Below are positions 1 through 8,804 of a stretch of 64,000 bases of DNA, one piece after another. Below the pieces are notes generated by a model. It ran no database searches. It was not told the origin of the DNA and was given only the letters and a program-made list of their open reading frames with translations. The DNA is from Halovenus halobia (GTDB taxonomy: Archaea > Halobacteriota > Halobacteria > Halobacteriales > Haloarculaceae): contig NZ_JBLKOA010000005.1 of the NCBI RefSeq assembly GCF_051414135.1, positions 169,704-233,703 of the forward strand, in the 5' to 3' direction. Each line of letters starts with the position of its first letter. Positions within the stretch are counted from its first letter, which is position 1. Made by a program: the position numbers and the translations under genes.

Positions 1-813
1 GAACGGGAGAACTCCGACCAGATTGTCGAACAGATTGTCCGTCCGACCTACCTCGTCGACCCCGGAATCGAGGTGGCCGACGTGGAGGGGCAGGTGTCGG
101 ATATTATCGAGCGACTGGAAGCGCTGCCCGACGACGAGCGCGCGCTGGTGACGACACTCACAAAGCGGATGGCCGAAGACCTCACGGAGTATCTCAGCGA
201 GGCAGGTATCGACGTGGCGTATATGCACGACGAGACTGACACACTGGAGCGACACGAACTGATCCGCCAGCTTCGGCTGGGCGAACTCGACGCTATCGTC
301 GGGATTAATCTCCTCCGAGAGGGCCTTGACATTCCCGAGGTTTCCCTCGTGGGTATCCTCGACGCCGACCAGGAGGGCTTCCTGCGCTCTGAGACGATGC
401 TCGTCCAGACGATGGGCCGGGCCGCCCGAAACGTCAACGGTAAGGTGGTGCTGTACGCCGAGGAACCGAGCGCGGCGATGGACTCCGCAATCGAGGAGAC
501 AAAGCGCCGCCGCCGGATTCAACGGGAGTTCAACGAAGAACACGGTCACACACCTGCGACAATCGACAAAGAAGTCGGGCAGACGAACCTTCCCGGCAGC
601 GAGACCGAAACCGGCGAGGCAGCCTCGATGGACCCCGAGGACGCCGAGGAGGCTGCCCGTGCAATCGCAGAACTCGAAGGGCGCATGGAGGAGGCAGCGG
701 ACAACCTCGAATTCGAGCTTGCGGCAGATATTCGTGACCGAATTCGCCAACTTAGGCAGGACCACGACATAAACGGCGACGACGAGGGTGTCCCGGCCCC
801 CGACATCGAGTAA
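1..813 (+). CDS. uvrB: Excinuclease ABC subunit B, 3' part (UvrB)
   Basis: This is the last 270 residues of UvrB; the frame is already open at base 1, so the gene starts before the window. UvrB is the damage-verifying, helicase-like subunit of the UvrABC nucleotide-excision repair nuclease. The visible part is the second RecA-like motor domain: the stretch QIVRPTYLVDPGIEV, the block GINLLREGLDIPEVSL, and motif VI QTMGRAARN with its conserved arginines. It closes with a UVR-type helical hairpin (EGRMEEAADNLEFELAADI) that in this family docks UvrC. The acidic linker before the hairpin is usual for haloarchaeal versions. UvrABC in haloarchaea is thought to be of bacterial origin. Identification is very secure. 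Confidence 0.96.
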   Translation, partial: ERENSDQIVEQIVRPTYLVDPGIEVADVEGQVSDIIERLEALPDDERALVTTLTKRMAEDLTEYLSEAGIDVAYMHDETDTLERHELIRQLRLGELDAIVGINLLREGLDIPEVSLVGILDADQEGFLRSETMLVQTMGRAARNVNGKVVLYAEEPSAAMDSAIEETKRRRRIQREFNEEHGHTPATIDKEVGQTNLPGSETETGEAASMDPEDAEEAARAIAELEGRMEEAADNLEFELAADIRDRIRQLRQDHDINGDDEGVPAPDIE

Positions 814-825
814 CTTATGTCAGAT

Positions 826-838
826 AATCTTAAATACT
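826..838 (+). promoter_or_regulatory. TATA element of the GAF membrane protein gene
   Basis: The sequence cttaaatac is centred near 833, between the uvrB stop and the next ATG at 870. The expected transcription start (about 27 bases on) would be near 860, giving a leader of about 10 bases. This is a pattern match only. Confidence 0.45.
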
Positions 839-869
839 TTCAATACCGCCCACCGGCCTTACAGTAGGC

Positions 870-1778
870 ATGGAGCGTCGTGACGCCTATGGTGGGGCAA
901 TCGCCATGGCTGGACTTGTGCTCGGAGCGATCCAGCTCGTGCAAGGTGGACAACAAATTTCGTCACTCACTGGTCTCTCGCAGTCGGAGTTGGTGATCGT
1001 TTTTGCGTTCGAGACAGTTCCGTTTGCCATCATCGGGCTGAGTCTCGTCTACGTCGGCTACTGGCTAACCGACCAACCGGGCTTCGAGCCAGACCTCTCT
1101 CGGATTCTCGCGTGGGCAGCCGGGAGCGCAGTGCTGTTCGCCTCGATTGCGGCCCTCATCCTGTTTAGCCAGCAGGTTACACTCAATACCCTCGCACAGG
1201 GGCAGTATATCACGATGAATCTCGTCACCGTCGGCACGGTGGTCGGCGCGCTCGTTGGCGTCTACGACGCACAGAGCCGACTCCGCCAGCGCGAACTCGA
1301 AGCCGAGCGCGACCGAATCGAAGCCTTCGCTGGCAAAGCCGCCGACATCAACAACTACGGCCGAGAACTCAACCGAACGCGGTCGGTCGACGAGGTCAGC
1401 GCACTCTGTATCGAAGCGATCCAGACGTTGCTTGGACTGACAGAAACCGCTCTCATTGCCGTCGACGGCGAGGAAGCAACTGTTATCGACAGCACAATTA
1501 TCAACGCCGACCGCGCGGCGCTGGTTTCCCTCGCCCGCGAGGGAGTGGCCCAAGAGCAGGCAGAGGCGGTCGTCCGCGAAGACGCACCGACTGAAGACCG
1601 ACTGCTCTCGATGCTCGTCACGGCTCACGACGACAGTGGGATTATCCTCCTCGCACCGGCGAGTGGGACCGACGGGTTCGACGAGGAGGACCTGCAGTTG
1701 CTGGAGTTACTCGTCTCACACGCCGGGACAGCGCTGGACCGGATTCACGACACCGCCCAACAGGAAGCCTCGGCCTGA
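870..1778 (+). CDS. Membrane protein with C-terminal GAF-like domain
   Basis: This 302-residue protein has four hydrophobic segments (about residues 9-28, 42-66, 77-100, 112-130). A charged helix rich in Arg and Glu (SRLRQRELEAERDRIEAFA) leads into a soluble domain (about 155-298) with the alternating pattern of a GAF sensor module. The shape matches the sensory half of haloarchaeal histidine kinases and bacterio-opsin-activator-like regulators. No kinase HisKA/HATPase or HTH output domain follows, because the frame stops after the GAF region. It is probably a stand-alone sensor or a partner protein of another regulator; the ligand is unknown. The stop is one base from the convergent gshA stop. 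Confidence 0.7.
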   Translation: MERRDAYGGAIAMAGLVLGAIQLVQGGQQISSLTGLSQSELVIVFAFETVPFAIIGLSLVYVGYWLTDQPGFEPDLSRILAWAAGSAVLFASIAALILFSQQVTLNTLAQGQYITMNLVTVGTVVGALVGVYDAQSRLRQRELEAERDRIEAFAGKAADINNYGRELNRTRSVDEVSALCIEAIQTLLGLTETALIAVDGEEATVIDSTIINADRAALVSLAREGVAQEQAEAVVREDAPTEDRLLSMLVTAHDDSGIILLAPASGTDGFDEEDLQLLELLVSHAGTALDRIHDTAQQEASA

Positions 1779-1779
1779 C

Positions 1780-2865
1780 TCACTCGCTGCCCTGCAAGGC
1801 AAGCGACCGACAGAGCGCGTCAGCCCCGTCTCGCTCGTGAATCCGGCGCTGGCGAGTTGCACCGCTTTCGGCTTCGTACAGCTCACGCAGACCAGATACA
1901 CCGAGCCGGTCGGTCTCTCGTTCAACAAATTCTCCAAGCGAAATCGTTCCCTCGGCCGTCTGGTCGATAAAGGAGGCGTCGTAGCCGTGGCGGATGGCAC
2001 GCCACTTGTTCTCGTCGAGCATTTCCCGCCGGTGTCGATGGCCCGTTTCGCCGTCCTCGTATCGCGCACAGAGGTCGAGGACGAGTGCGTGGACGTACTC
2101 GACGAAGGCGAGGACAACGTCGGGGTCGTGCTGGCCGTCCGGCGTTCGCACCTCGACGGTGCCGTGTGCGGAGTGGGGCCGCACGTCGTACCACAGTTCA
2201 CCTCGGTCGTCGATGGCGTCAGTTTCGAGCATCCGGCGCTCGAAGCGGTCGAACTCCTCGTAGGAGTCAAACACTGTCGGCATCCCCGTGTTGGGAAGCC
2301 CCTCGAAGATTTTCGCACGAGCAGAGTGTAAGCCGGTATCGAAGCCGTTCCAGTACGGCGAGTTTGCCGACAGCGCGAGCAGCGGCGGCAGATACCAGCG
2401 AAGTTCGTTTGCGACCCAGACGGCCTTGTCTGCGTCGTCGACGCCAACGTGGATGTGGAGGCCGGCGGTCGTATTTCTGTGCTGTGGGTACTGGATGCGG
2501 TCGAGTTGGGATTTGTAGCGTGGCTTCTCGGCGTGTTCGAGTTCGCGCCAGCGAGCCAGCGGATGGAGTCCTGCCGCCGCGATACCGTAGCCGTGTTCCT
2601 CGGCGTGGTCGAGCAGCGCGTCGCGGATCGCGAGCAGGTGTGTTTCGGCGTTGTCGACCTCCTCGATCAGCGGGGTCTGTGTCTCGATGACGAACTTGAA
2701 CAGTTCGTGGTCGAGTCGGTCTTCGAGTATCTCCGGCGGCGTCGACCCGTAGACCAGGTCATCCGTTCCGGAAGTTGGCCGACCCTCACTGTCGACGACG
2801 AAACACTCCTCTTCGATTCCGAGTGTGCCCATCCGACTGAAATTCTCTGCGTCGCCGCGGTCCAT
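1780..2865 (-). CDS. gshA: Glutamate-cysteine ligase (GCS2 family)
   Basis: This enzyme makes gamma-glutamylcysteine from glutamate and cysteine with ATP. In haloarchaea gamma-glutamylcysteine itself, rather than glutathione, is the main low-molecular-weight thiol. The N-terminal GTLGIEEECFVVDSEGRP is the GCS2 signature with the glutamates that bind Mg-ATP. Further marks are the His-rich HIHVGVDD segment and HGTVEVRTPDGQ near the middle. The length, about 361 residues, fits the haloarchaeal family. The start was set at the internal Met of MDRGDAENF; an in-frame Met four codons upstream (2877) is also possible. It lies downstream of rnp3 on the same strand with a gap of about 55 bases, so it may be read from the same or its own promoter. 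Confidence 0.92.
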   Translation of the reverse strand: MDRGDAENFSRMGTLGIEEECFVVDSEGRPTSGTDDLVYGSTPPEILEDRLDHELFKFVIETQTPLIEEVDNAETHLLAIRDALLDHAEEHGYGIAAAGLHPLARWRELEHAEKPRYKSQLDRIQYPQHRNTTAGLHIHVGVDDADKAVWVANELRWYLPPLLALSANSPYWNGFDTGLHSARAKIFEGLPNTGMPTVFDSYEEFDRFERRMLETDAIDDRGELWYDVRPHSAHGTVEVRTPDGQHDPDVVLAFVEYVHALVLDLCARYEDGETGHRHRREMLDENKWRAIRHGYDASFIDQTAEGTISLGEFVERETDRLGVSGLRELYEAESGATRQRRIHERDGADALCRSLALQGSE

Positions 2866-2919
2866 CTGTTCTCTCACTGGTTGTGCGCCGCCCGGCTAAA
2901 ACATTCCCCTCCGGCGTCG

Positions 2920-3612
2920 CTACTCCTCACGCCAGACGCCCGGTTCGATAAACTGCTCTGACAGGCGACGCCGGTTACGCTCGGCCAGTTCTCTCCACTC
3001 CGCCAGTCCTGTCTCAATTTGGGCTGGGTCGAAACCGATTACGTCGCCGACAGCGCGCAGTTCCCGCGGTGCGCGCAACTGAAGATGTGAGTACGGGTCG
3101 GCGCTGACGACGTAGTCGGTATCGTGGGCCTCGACAATCTCACGCAGTTTCCGGAGTTGGCGAAGTCGACGGACACGGCTGCCGCCAGAATCACGGAGCA
3201 CGTCTGCGAAGTTGAACTCGACCCGGACCCCGTTTCTGCTGGCAGCCTTCGCCAGCACGTGATTGAAATCGCCGTCGCCAACCATCGGGTGCGCGAGCAC
3301 ATCGACCATTGGCTGTTCGACCGCAAAGCGATTGATTTCGGGTGTGCCGCCGTGGACCGCGACAATCTGCTGGTGGTCGCGGTGTGAACTGACGAAGCCA
3401 CTCGCCTGTGCGGGGTCGTCGGCCCGAATCTCCACGCCCGGCACGATGTCGATTCCGTAGGTCTCCGCAATCGTCTCTGGGTCGTAGGAGGCGGGGTCGT
3501 CGCCGTGATTGCGGACGACCAGCCCCTCGAAGCCGTATTCGCTGGCCGTCAGCGCCAGCCGTGCAACGGTGCTCGTCCCGTCCGGGTGGGCGTGGACGGC
3601 CTCGTACATCAC
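2920..3612 (-). CDS. rnp3: RNase P protein component 3 (Rpp30 homolog)
   Basis: This 230-residue PHP-fold/TIM-barrel-like protein subunit of archaeal RNase P helps the catalytic RNA remove 5' leaders from pre-tRNA. Typical family features are the N-terminal YEAVHAHPDGTSTVARL, GFEGLVVRNHGD, DIVPGVEIRADDP, the central DVLAHPMVGDGDFNHVLAK and the C-terminal GFDPAQIETGLAEWREL. Its ATG overlaps the stop of the upstream RNA-binding protein gene by four bases (ATGA), so the two are translationally coupled. The usual partner Rnp2 (Pop5) and the proteasome alpha gene, often found next to rnp3 in archaea, are not adjacent here. Confidence 0.93.
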   Translation of the reverse strand: MMYEAVHAHPDGTSTVARLALTASEYGFEGLVVRNHGDDPASYDPETIAETYGIDIVPGVEIRADDPAQASGFVSSHRDHQQIVAVHGGTPEINRFAVEQPMVDVLAHPMVGDGDFNHVLAKAASRNGVRVEFNFADVLRDSGGSRVRRLRQLRKLREIVEAHDTDYVVSADPYSHLQLRAPRELRAVGDVIGFDPAQIETGLAEWRELAERNRRRLSEQFIEPGVWREE

Positions 3613-4040
3613 AACTCCGAGAGTAGCTCTTCGACGTTCTCGACTGCCGATTCCTTCTTCGCGGGGTAGGCCTCGACCTTGCCCCGGACGGTGATACCAT
3701 CACCGAGTTCGACGCGGCCGTTGAACGCCGCCTGTTTGTCGAGCGTGAGGAACAACTCGCAGTTTTCGGTGACGCGCTCGTCGAGTTCGTCGACGACTCG
3801 TGAGAAGTCCTCGTCCGCGAGGTCACCGAGCGCGTCGATCACGGCTCGCATCCCGCTTGCGCTCTCGACTCTGGCAGAGAGCACCAGAATTCGGTCGCCG
3901 TAGTGACCGTCTGATTTTGCGCGCTGGATCTCGAACTCCTCGGGCAAAAAGAGTCGCAGGGCGTCTTCGACCCGCTTGTCGTCCTCCGTCACGTAACAGA
4001 AGGCTCTGATATCGACGTAGTGAAGCGGGATCGAAGCCAT
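3609..4040 (-). CDS. RNA-binding domain protein (DUF54 type)
   Basis: This 143-residue protein of the archaeal RNA-binding family formerly called DUF54 is usually encoded beside RNase P or exosome genes. The start MASIPLHYVDIRAFCYVTED and the block HYGDRILVLSARVE are characteristic. The reading frame stays open 29 codons further upstream, but the family start is the Met at 4040, just after the stop of the small gene at 4045-4224. The 3' end overlaps the rnp3 start by four bases. A role in RNA processing with Rnp3 is inferred from this coupling. The exact RNA target is not known from sequence. Confidence 0.85.
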   Translation of the reverse strand: MASIPLHYVDIRAFCYVTEDDKRVEDALRLFLPEEFEIQRAKSDGHYGDRILVLSARVESASGMRAVIDALGDLADEDFSRVVDELDERVTENCELFLTLDKQAAFNGRVELGDGITVRGKVEAYPAKKESAVENVEELLSEL

Positions 4041-4044
4041 CGCG

Positions 4045-4224
4045 TTACTCGGCCGCTTCGAGATTGTCTTCGGGGATGCCCGCTTCCTGTCCGTCCTCGA
4101 AGCTAATCGTGTAGTTCTCGTCGCCAAACATCGTCTCCGAGACTCGGGTAATCTCGCCGGTCTCGCCGTCGTACTCGCTGTGCTCGTCGTGGAGAATCAC
4201 GTGGTCTCCTTTCTCGAAGCTCAT
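4045..4224 (-). CDS. Small SH3-like acidic protein (DUF1918-like)
   Basis: This 59-residue acidic protein starts MSFEKGDHVILHDEHSEYDG and continues ETGEITRVSETMFGDENYTISFEDG. The alternating short strands and Gly turns look like a small SH3/KOW-type beta barrel. Function is unknown. It sits between glycerate kinase and the DUF54 gene, four bases from the latter's start, so it belongs to the rnp3 operon and may be an RNA- or ribosome-associated accessory factor. That role is inferred from context only. The start was chosen at the only Met with the SH3 motif directly behind it. Confidence 0.7.
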   Translation of the reverse strand: MSFEKGDHVILHDEHSEYDGETGEITRVSETMFGDENYTISFEDGQEAGIPEDNLEAAE

Positions 4225-4276
4225 ACCCCAGCGTTGACGACCGGTAGGTAAAAATCGACTGCATTGCTTACGGCGC

Positions 4277-5584
4277 TCACTGGTCTGCAACCAGCACCAC
4301 TCGCAGGTCGTTGACGTTTGTCCCGGTTCGTCCCGTCTCGATGACGCCACCGCGCTCAGCAAGATAGCTGTGGGCGTCGTTTGTATCGAGTACCTCGCGG
4401 ATTCGTGACTCGTCCTCGACAGAGTTGGCGTCGAGCAGTGCGCCTGCGACACCGCTTGCACCGTCGAGGCCGTCGGTGTCGACAGCGGCGACAACGCCAG
4501 AATCCAGTTCGAGTGCGGCGGCGAGCGCGAACTCTTGGTTTGGTCCACCTACGCCATCGCCGTCGACGGTCACTGTCGTTTCTCCACCTGAAACCAGCGC
4601 GATTGGTGGCGCAAACGGCTGCTCGTGTGCGCGACAGCTTTCTGCAATCGCGGCGTGGACCTGCCCGACATCGCTGGCTTCACCTTCGATTTCGTCGCCG
4701 AGTATCGTCACAGGATAGCCGTCTGCCTCCAGCGACGCGGCCGCCGCCGTCAGTGCTGTCCTGTTGTCGGCGAGAATGTGCGTGTCGACGTGCTCGACGT
4801 ATTCTTCGCCCGGCACTGGCGTCTCTGCTCGCTCGCCGCGTTCTCCTGCTGCGAGAATTTCTTTGACTGCCGTTGGCGGCTCAATTCCGTATCGCTCCAG
4901 CACCGCCACTGCGTCGGCATAGGTCGTTTCGTCGGGAGTAAGCGGCCCGCTTGCAATGATATCCTCTCGATTACCGACGACATCGCTGAACAGCAACCCG
5001 ACGGTTGTCGCCGGAGCGAGCGCCTCGGCGAGTTGTCCGCCCTTGCTCGCAGAGAGATGTTTCCGGACTGCGTTGAGTTCGCCAATACTCGCGCCGGCCG
5101 CTAGCAACTCGTCGGTGATTTCGCGGAGCTCCGACAGCGCCAGTCCATCGACGGGTTGTGCCAGCAGTGCGCTGCCGCCGCCGGTGATAACGACCAGCGC
5201 GAGCGTGTCGGCTCCCGCGTCTCGGGCGCAATCGAGGACTTGCTCGGTTCCCGCCACGTTGGCCGCCGAGGGGAGCGGATGCGTACCCTCGATTACCTCG
5301 ACAATCCCGGTGTCGACGGGGTCGTCTGTCACGACGACGCCGCCGTCGAGTGCGTCGCCGAGAACGGTTTCCAGAGCAGCGGCCGCCGTTGCTGCCGCGT
5401 TGCCGCCGCCGAGCAACACGACCCGGTCGAACCCAAGCGAGTAGTCGCTGTCACCGACCGAGAGGTGGCCATCTTCGACGGTGACGGCGTCGGCGATGAC
5501 AGTTCGTGGGTGTGCGGCGTCGATACCGGCCTCGATGGCACGGCTGACGGCAGCCAGTGGCTCACCCGTGTTCTCGTCGCTCAT
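4277..5584 (-). CDS. Glycerate 2-kinase (MOFRL family)
   Basis: This 435-residue protein of the type-2 glycerate kinase (GckA/TtuD-like) family phosphorylates D-glycerate to 2-phosphoglycerate and feeds glycerate into lower glycolysis. Visible marks are the glycine-rich VVLLGGGNAAATAAAAL, the ITGGGSALLAQP loop, LNAVRKHLSASKGGQLA (conserved Lys and Arg), FSDVVGNREDIIASGPL, and the C-terminal MOFRL domain with SGGETTVTV, GPNQEFALAAAL and AVDTDGLDGASG. The start was set at the Met of MSDENTGEP; the frame runs eight codons further upstream. It is the first gene of the minus-strand set that leads into rnp3. Confidence 0.9.
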   Translation of the reverse strand: MSDENTGEPLAAVSRAIEAGIDAAHPRTVIADAVTVEDGHLSVGDSDYSLGFDRVVLLGGGNAAATAAAALETVLGDALDGGVVVTDDPVDTGIVEVIEGTHPLPSAANVAGTEQVLDCARDAGADTLALVVITGGGSALLAQPVDGLALSELREITDELLAAGASIGELNAVRKHLSASKGGQLAEALAPATTVGLLFSDVVGNREDIIASGPLTPDETTYADAVAVLERYGIEPPTAVKEILAAGERGERAETPVPGEEYVEHVDTHILADNRTALTAAAASLEADGYPVTILGDEIEGEASDVGQVHAAIAESCRAHEQPFAPPIALVSGGETTVTVDGDGVGGPNQEFALAAALELDSGVVAAVDTDGLDGASGVAGALLDANSVEDESRIREVLDTNDAHSYLAERGGVIETGRTGTNVNDLRVVLVADQ

Positions 5585-5671
5585 ACTTGGTGGTGGGCGG
5601 GCACCCACAAGACAGTCGCGGCTGGCAGGAGAATCGCGTCCTTCTTGTACACCCTGTCCGACGGTCTGGGT

Positions 5672-6358
5672 ATGTCTCTACGGGTGGTCGAGCGCCTCGG
5701 GTTGGCTGACGTGATGACGCTGGCAAACGCTGTCGTTGGGGTGGTCGCTATGGCCGCTGCAGTGCTTGGCGAGGTAGAACTCGTTGCCCGACTCATCCTG
5801 CTCGCGGCCGTCGCCGACGGACTTGACGGAATCATTGCCCGCGCTCGCGGCGGGACGGCCGTCGGCCCGTATCTCGACTCGACGGCCGATATCGTCTCCT
5901 TTGGCACGACGCCCGCGCTGTTCGTCTTCGCCGCTGCGAACAGTGCCTGGGGGCCGCTTGGCTCTGAACCGCTGCTTTTCGCCGCCGCAGCAGGGGTCGC
6001 CGCGATCTTTGTCGTCTTCTCGCTGGTCCGGACAGCGCTGTACACGGTCCACGTCGACGAAGACGAGAACAGACCCGGCATCCAGAACACGCTGGCGTCG
6101 TCCATCCTCGCCGCCGCGTATCTCGCCGGGTTGACCGCTGTTCCGGCGCTGCTCGCGGCGTCAGTTGTGCTCTCGGTGCTGATGGTCGCGCCCGTCCCGT
6201 ACCCGAAACTCGCTGCCCGGGACGCACTTGCAATGGGTGTTGTCCAGATGGGCGCGATTCTTGTCCCGACCGTTGCCGGGCGTGTGCTTCCGCGGGCGCT
6301 GCTGGTCGCTGCGCTGGCCTATCTCACGCTCGCGCCACGATTCTACTGGGAAGAGTGA
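5672..6358 (+). CDS. pssA: Archaetidylserine synthase (CDP-alcohol phosphotransferase)
   Basis: This 228-residue integral membrane enzyme transfers an archaetidyl group from CDP-archaeol to L-serine. The CDP-alcohol phosphotransferase signature is complete: DGLDGIIARARGG followed by GPYLDSTADIVSFG, carrying the metal-binding Asp residues. Six or so hydrophobic segments follow. In Haloferax volcanii the PssA/PssD pathway is linked to ArtA (archaeosortase)-dependent protein anchoring; the same link here is inferred. The start was chosen at ATG 5672 (MSLRVVERL), because the long upstream in-frame extension overlaps the divergent glycerate kinase gene. The 3' end overlaps the convergent DUF5305 gene by 16 bases. 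Confidence 0.88.
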   Translation: MSLRVVERLGLADVMTLANAVVGVVAMAAAVLGEVELVARLILLAAVADGLDGIIARARGGTAVGPYLDSTADIVSFGTTPALFVFAAANSAWGPLGSEPLLFAAAAGVAAIFVVFSLVRTALYTVHVDEDENRPGIQNTLASSILAAAYLAGLTAVPALLAASVVLSVLMVAPVPYPKLAARDALAMGVVQMGAILVPTVAGRVLPRALLVAALAYLTLAPRFYWEE

Positions 6359-7524
6359 CCACTCTGGGGTGTCTCTTCTGTGTCGCTTTCCTCGTCCGGC
6401 GGCTCTTCACCGTTCTCGGTCGTCTGGGCTGCTGTTCCCGGTGCCGTCAGCAGCCTGTCCCGTTCGGCTGGCCGCGAGGGTGGCTCGTACCGATAGGTCG
6501 TCTCGTCCAGCATCACCGCAAATATCTCGCGTGACGGGTCCTCGATTACCCTGCGGTTGCTATCGATTGCCACGTCGACGACCCCTTCTAAGGAGTCGAC
6601 GGTCACGACACGAGCGGTCATCGCCTCTGACGGGATTGTTCCCTGCGTAACCCACTCGTTGAAGGTCCGACGGTCGGATTGGAATTCAACCCAGGCCCGC
6701 TCGCGTTCTGACACCGCTGTCCAGCCAGCGACCCGCCCGACGCCGAGCGCGACGAGTCCGAGTATCCCAGCCACGAGCAGTACCGGACCCCCGACCGACC
6801 GGAGCGGCCCGTAGCCTGCGACCACCTCGACACGTTCTCTCTGTTGCCCGCTATCTGACACTGGCGAGTCTGTCGCGACGCTGTAGGTTCCACCGCTATT
6901 CTGAATCGAGAGGCTGTGCTGGATAGTCTCATTGACCGGCAGCCCGTTTCGTTGCCCGGTCAGCCGGAGGGTAGACTGGACGACCATCTCTGACTCGCCG
7001 GGCGTCCCGCCGAGTTGTTCCTCGATGTCCGCGATTCGTCGCTGTTGTTCGGTGACGTTGACCGAGAACGGGACCGACAGCTCTTCGTTCGGGCCGAGCC
7101 CCTCGACGGTTTGGGCCGTGAGTGTGCGCTCGTCCCGCCAGAATTCCGTGTTTTCGCCAACAGAGCGCACTACCAGTGCCAGCGTCGCATTCGCCGCGAG
7201 CGCACCCTGTGCCGACGCGTCGTAACTATACTGGAACGTCCCGTTAAGCACCGGCGCAATCGATTCCAGATAGACGCTGCGGTCGGTCAACGTCTCACCT
7301 CGCTCGAAGACCGGTGTCTCGGCCTGCACGGTGGCCTCGTGTGTGTACGTCGCCGTCGAACTCCAGCTCGACACCTGCCGCTGTTCGATCTCTGTTCCCG
7401 GGTCCGCGTGGGCGGTGTAGCTGGCAAATCCGCCCAGCGCCGCGACCAGGAGTAGCCCGACTGCGAGTACGTCTGCATTGCTGGCGACAAATAGTCGCGC
7501 TCGTCCCAACCACCTACGCATCAT
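6343..7524 (-). CDS. DUF5305 membrane protein of the surface locus
   Basis: This 393-residue protein has an N-terminal membrane segment (about residues 18-36). An external beta-rich domain of roughly 200 residues follows, with repeated strands such as FERGETLTDRSVYLESIAP and SVPFSVNVTEQQRRIADIEEQ. A second membrane segment lies near residues 262-282, and a cytoplasmic tail contains TYRYEPPSRP and a Glu-rich end. This is the layout of the haloarchaeal DUF5305 family, which is commonly encoded beside SipW-type signal peptidases. It lies 45 bases downstream of the signal peptidase gene and is probably cotranscribed. A role in assembly or export of the adjacent secreted proteins is inferred. Confidence 0.75.
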   Translation of the reverse strand: MMRRWLGRARLFVASNADVLAVGLLLVAALGGFASYTAHADPGTEIEQRQVSSWSSTATYTHEATVQAETPVFERGETLTDRSVYLESIAPVLNGTFQYSYDASAQGALAANATLALVVRSVGENTEFWRDERTLTAQTVEGLGPNEELSVPFSVNVTEQQRRIADIEEQLGGTPGESEMVVQSTLRLTGQRNGLPVNETIQHSLSIQNSGGTYSVATDSPVSDSGQQRERVEVVAGYGPLRSVGGPVLLVAGILGLVALGVGRVAGWTAVSERERAWVEFQSDRRTFNEWVTQGTIPSEAMTARVVTVDSLEGVVDVAIDSNRRVIEDPSREIFAVMLDETTYRYEPPSRPAERDRLLTAPGTAAQTTENGEEPPDEESDTEETPQSGHSSQ

Positions 7525-7569
7525 TTACACACACTTTTCGACTGGATAAATGGATTGTGCTTGTCATGC

Positions 7570-8694
7570 TCAGGACCACCACGACCCCCGCGAGCGCTCG
7601 CGCTCTCGCAGTCGCTCACTGCCGAGCAGCCAGATGCCGAACAGATAGAACGGCACGGCGACCATGGCGTCGATGACGACGATTGGAGCCCACGGGTGGA
7701 GACGGTATAACGCTTCGATGACCGGCGTCGGCAGAATCTGTAGATAGCGGTACTGCTGGACGAACGCGCGGTACTGTCCGGTCTCCTCCGGCGCGGAGAT
7801 TGTCACCTCCGTCGTCGCCGTCGAGCGCCCGTCGATTGTGAACTGTCGCGGTTGTGTGTCGATTCGCTCCCCCGTCGCTTCGAGAAAAACGACTGTCGGA
7901 ATGACACCGCTGTTCCCAATCGTGTAATTGAACGACTCTGTCGTCCCTTGCCGGATGACCGTCGGGGAGTCACTCTCGAACTCTGCGCTGACGATACCGA
8001 ACTCCTGTGCGCCGGCTGGGACCACCATCGACGCCGTCACGCCAGCAACGACGACCAGCGTCAACAGCGCCATCAGTTTGTACGCGCTGGTCCCGTCGTC
8101 CCGCGTTCGACCCCGCTCACGGCGGCGGTCGTCCTCGAACCGTCCGCCGACGAGATACAGCAGTACAGAGCTCCCGAGCATGACGTAGGCGAGGCCCTGC
8201 GTTCCGAGCAGTGCCCGCGTCCCCAGCGAGCGCGCGAGCGTGAGCTGCACTGACTGGAGGAGTGACTGCACGCCGGTCACCGCGGTCCCGACGAACGGAA
8301 TCGTCAGCACCGACCCGCCGGGACGCCACGCGACGGCTTTGACCTCGGTTTCCGCGACTGGTGGTTCGCCGCCGTCCTGGTCGGTGAACGGGTTGTTGTC
8401 GCCCTGTGTGATGTAGCCCTCGTCGGTCACGTCGACGACGCGGTGGGTCGTCAGTCCGCCACCTTGGATTTTCTCGGCCTCGAAGACGATGATGTCGCCC
8501 TCGTCAATGTCGCCGGCGGCCTCTGACGGGATTGCGACAAACCCGTCGCCGACGTCGATTGTCGGTTCCATGCTCTCGCTGGTCACGTAACTCAACAGGA
8601 TTGGCTGGCCGAGAAACTGCCCGACGAACAGCGCGAGCACTATCAGCACGACCGCGAGTTGAGCGACTGTCCAGAGTGCTTGGCGTGCCTCCAT
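7570..8694 (-). CDS. Signal peptidase I, ER/SipW type, with C-terminal extension
   Basis: This 374-residue membrane serine protease removes signal peptides outside the membrane. It has an N-terminal anchor (about 10-30), then VTSESMEPT with the nucleophile Ser41 before Met. His84 lies in LTTHRVVDV and Asp99 in TQGDNNPFTDQ, so it belongs to the Ser-His-Asp (ER/SipW) class rather than the bacterial Ser-Lys class. After the protease core comes a membrane segment (about 165-185), a second one near 205-225, a beta-sandwich-like external domain (about 230-315) and a final membrane helix near 340-360. SipW and most archaeal enzymes are far shorter, so the extension is notable. It lies between DUF5305 and an exported protein with a SipW-type leader. 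Confidence 0.9.
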   Translation of the reverse strand: MEARQALWTVAQLAVVLIVLALFVGQFLGQPILLSYVTSESMEPTIDVGDGFVAIPSEAAGDIDEGDIIVFEAEKIQGGGLTTHRVVDVTDEGYITQGDNNPFTDQDGGEPPVAETEVKAVAWRPGGSVLTIPFVGTAVTGVQSLLQSVQLTLARSLGTRALLGTQGLAYVMLGSSVLLYLVGGRFEDDRRRERGRTRDDGTSAYKLMALLTLVVVAGVTASMVVPAGAQEFGIVSAEFESDSPTVIRQGTTESFNYTIGNSGVIPTVVFLEATGERIDTQPRQFTIDGRSTATTEVTISAPEETGQYRAFVQQYRYLQILPTPVIEALYRLHPWAPIVVIDAMVAVPFYLFGIWLLGSERLRERERSRGSWWS

Positions 8695-8804
8695 GTGGCT
8701 GATTACGTCTGTGCTATCGGCGTTTCTCCTCCGCTCCGTGAGACTACGGTCCCGAGGTCGACTTTCCGATTCTGATTACTCGGCTTGATTCTCGTCTCGT
8801 GGTG

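Noticed and set aside
1456..2331. 291-codon plus-strand frame spanning the ends of the GAF and gshA genes
   Set aside because: It covers parts of two conserved genes in other frames, and the translation matches neither a domain nor halophile composition.
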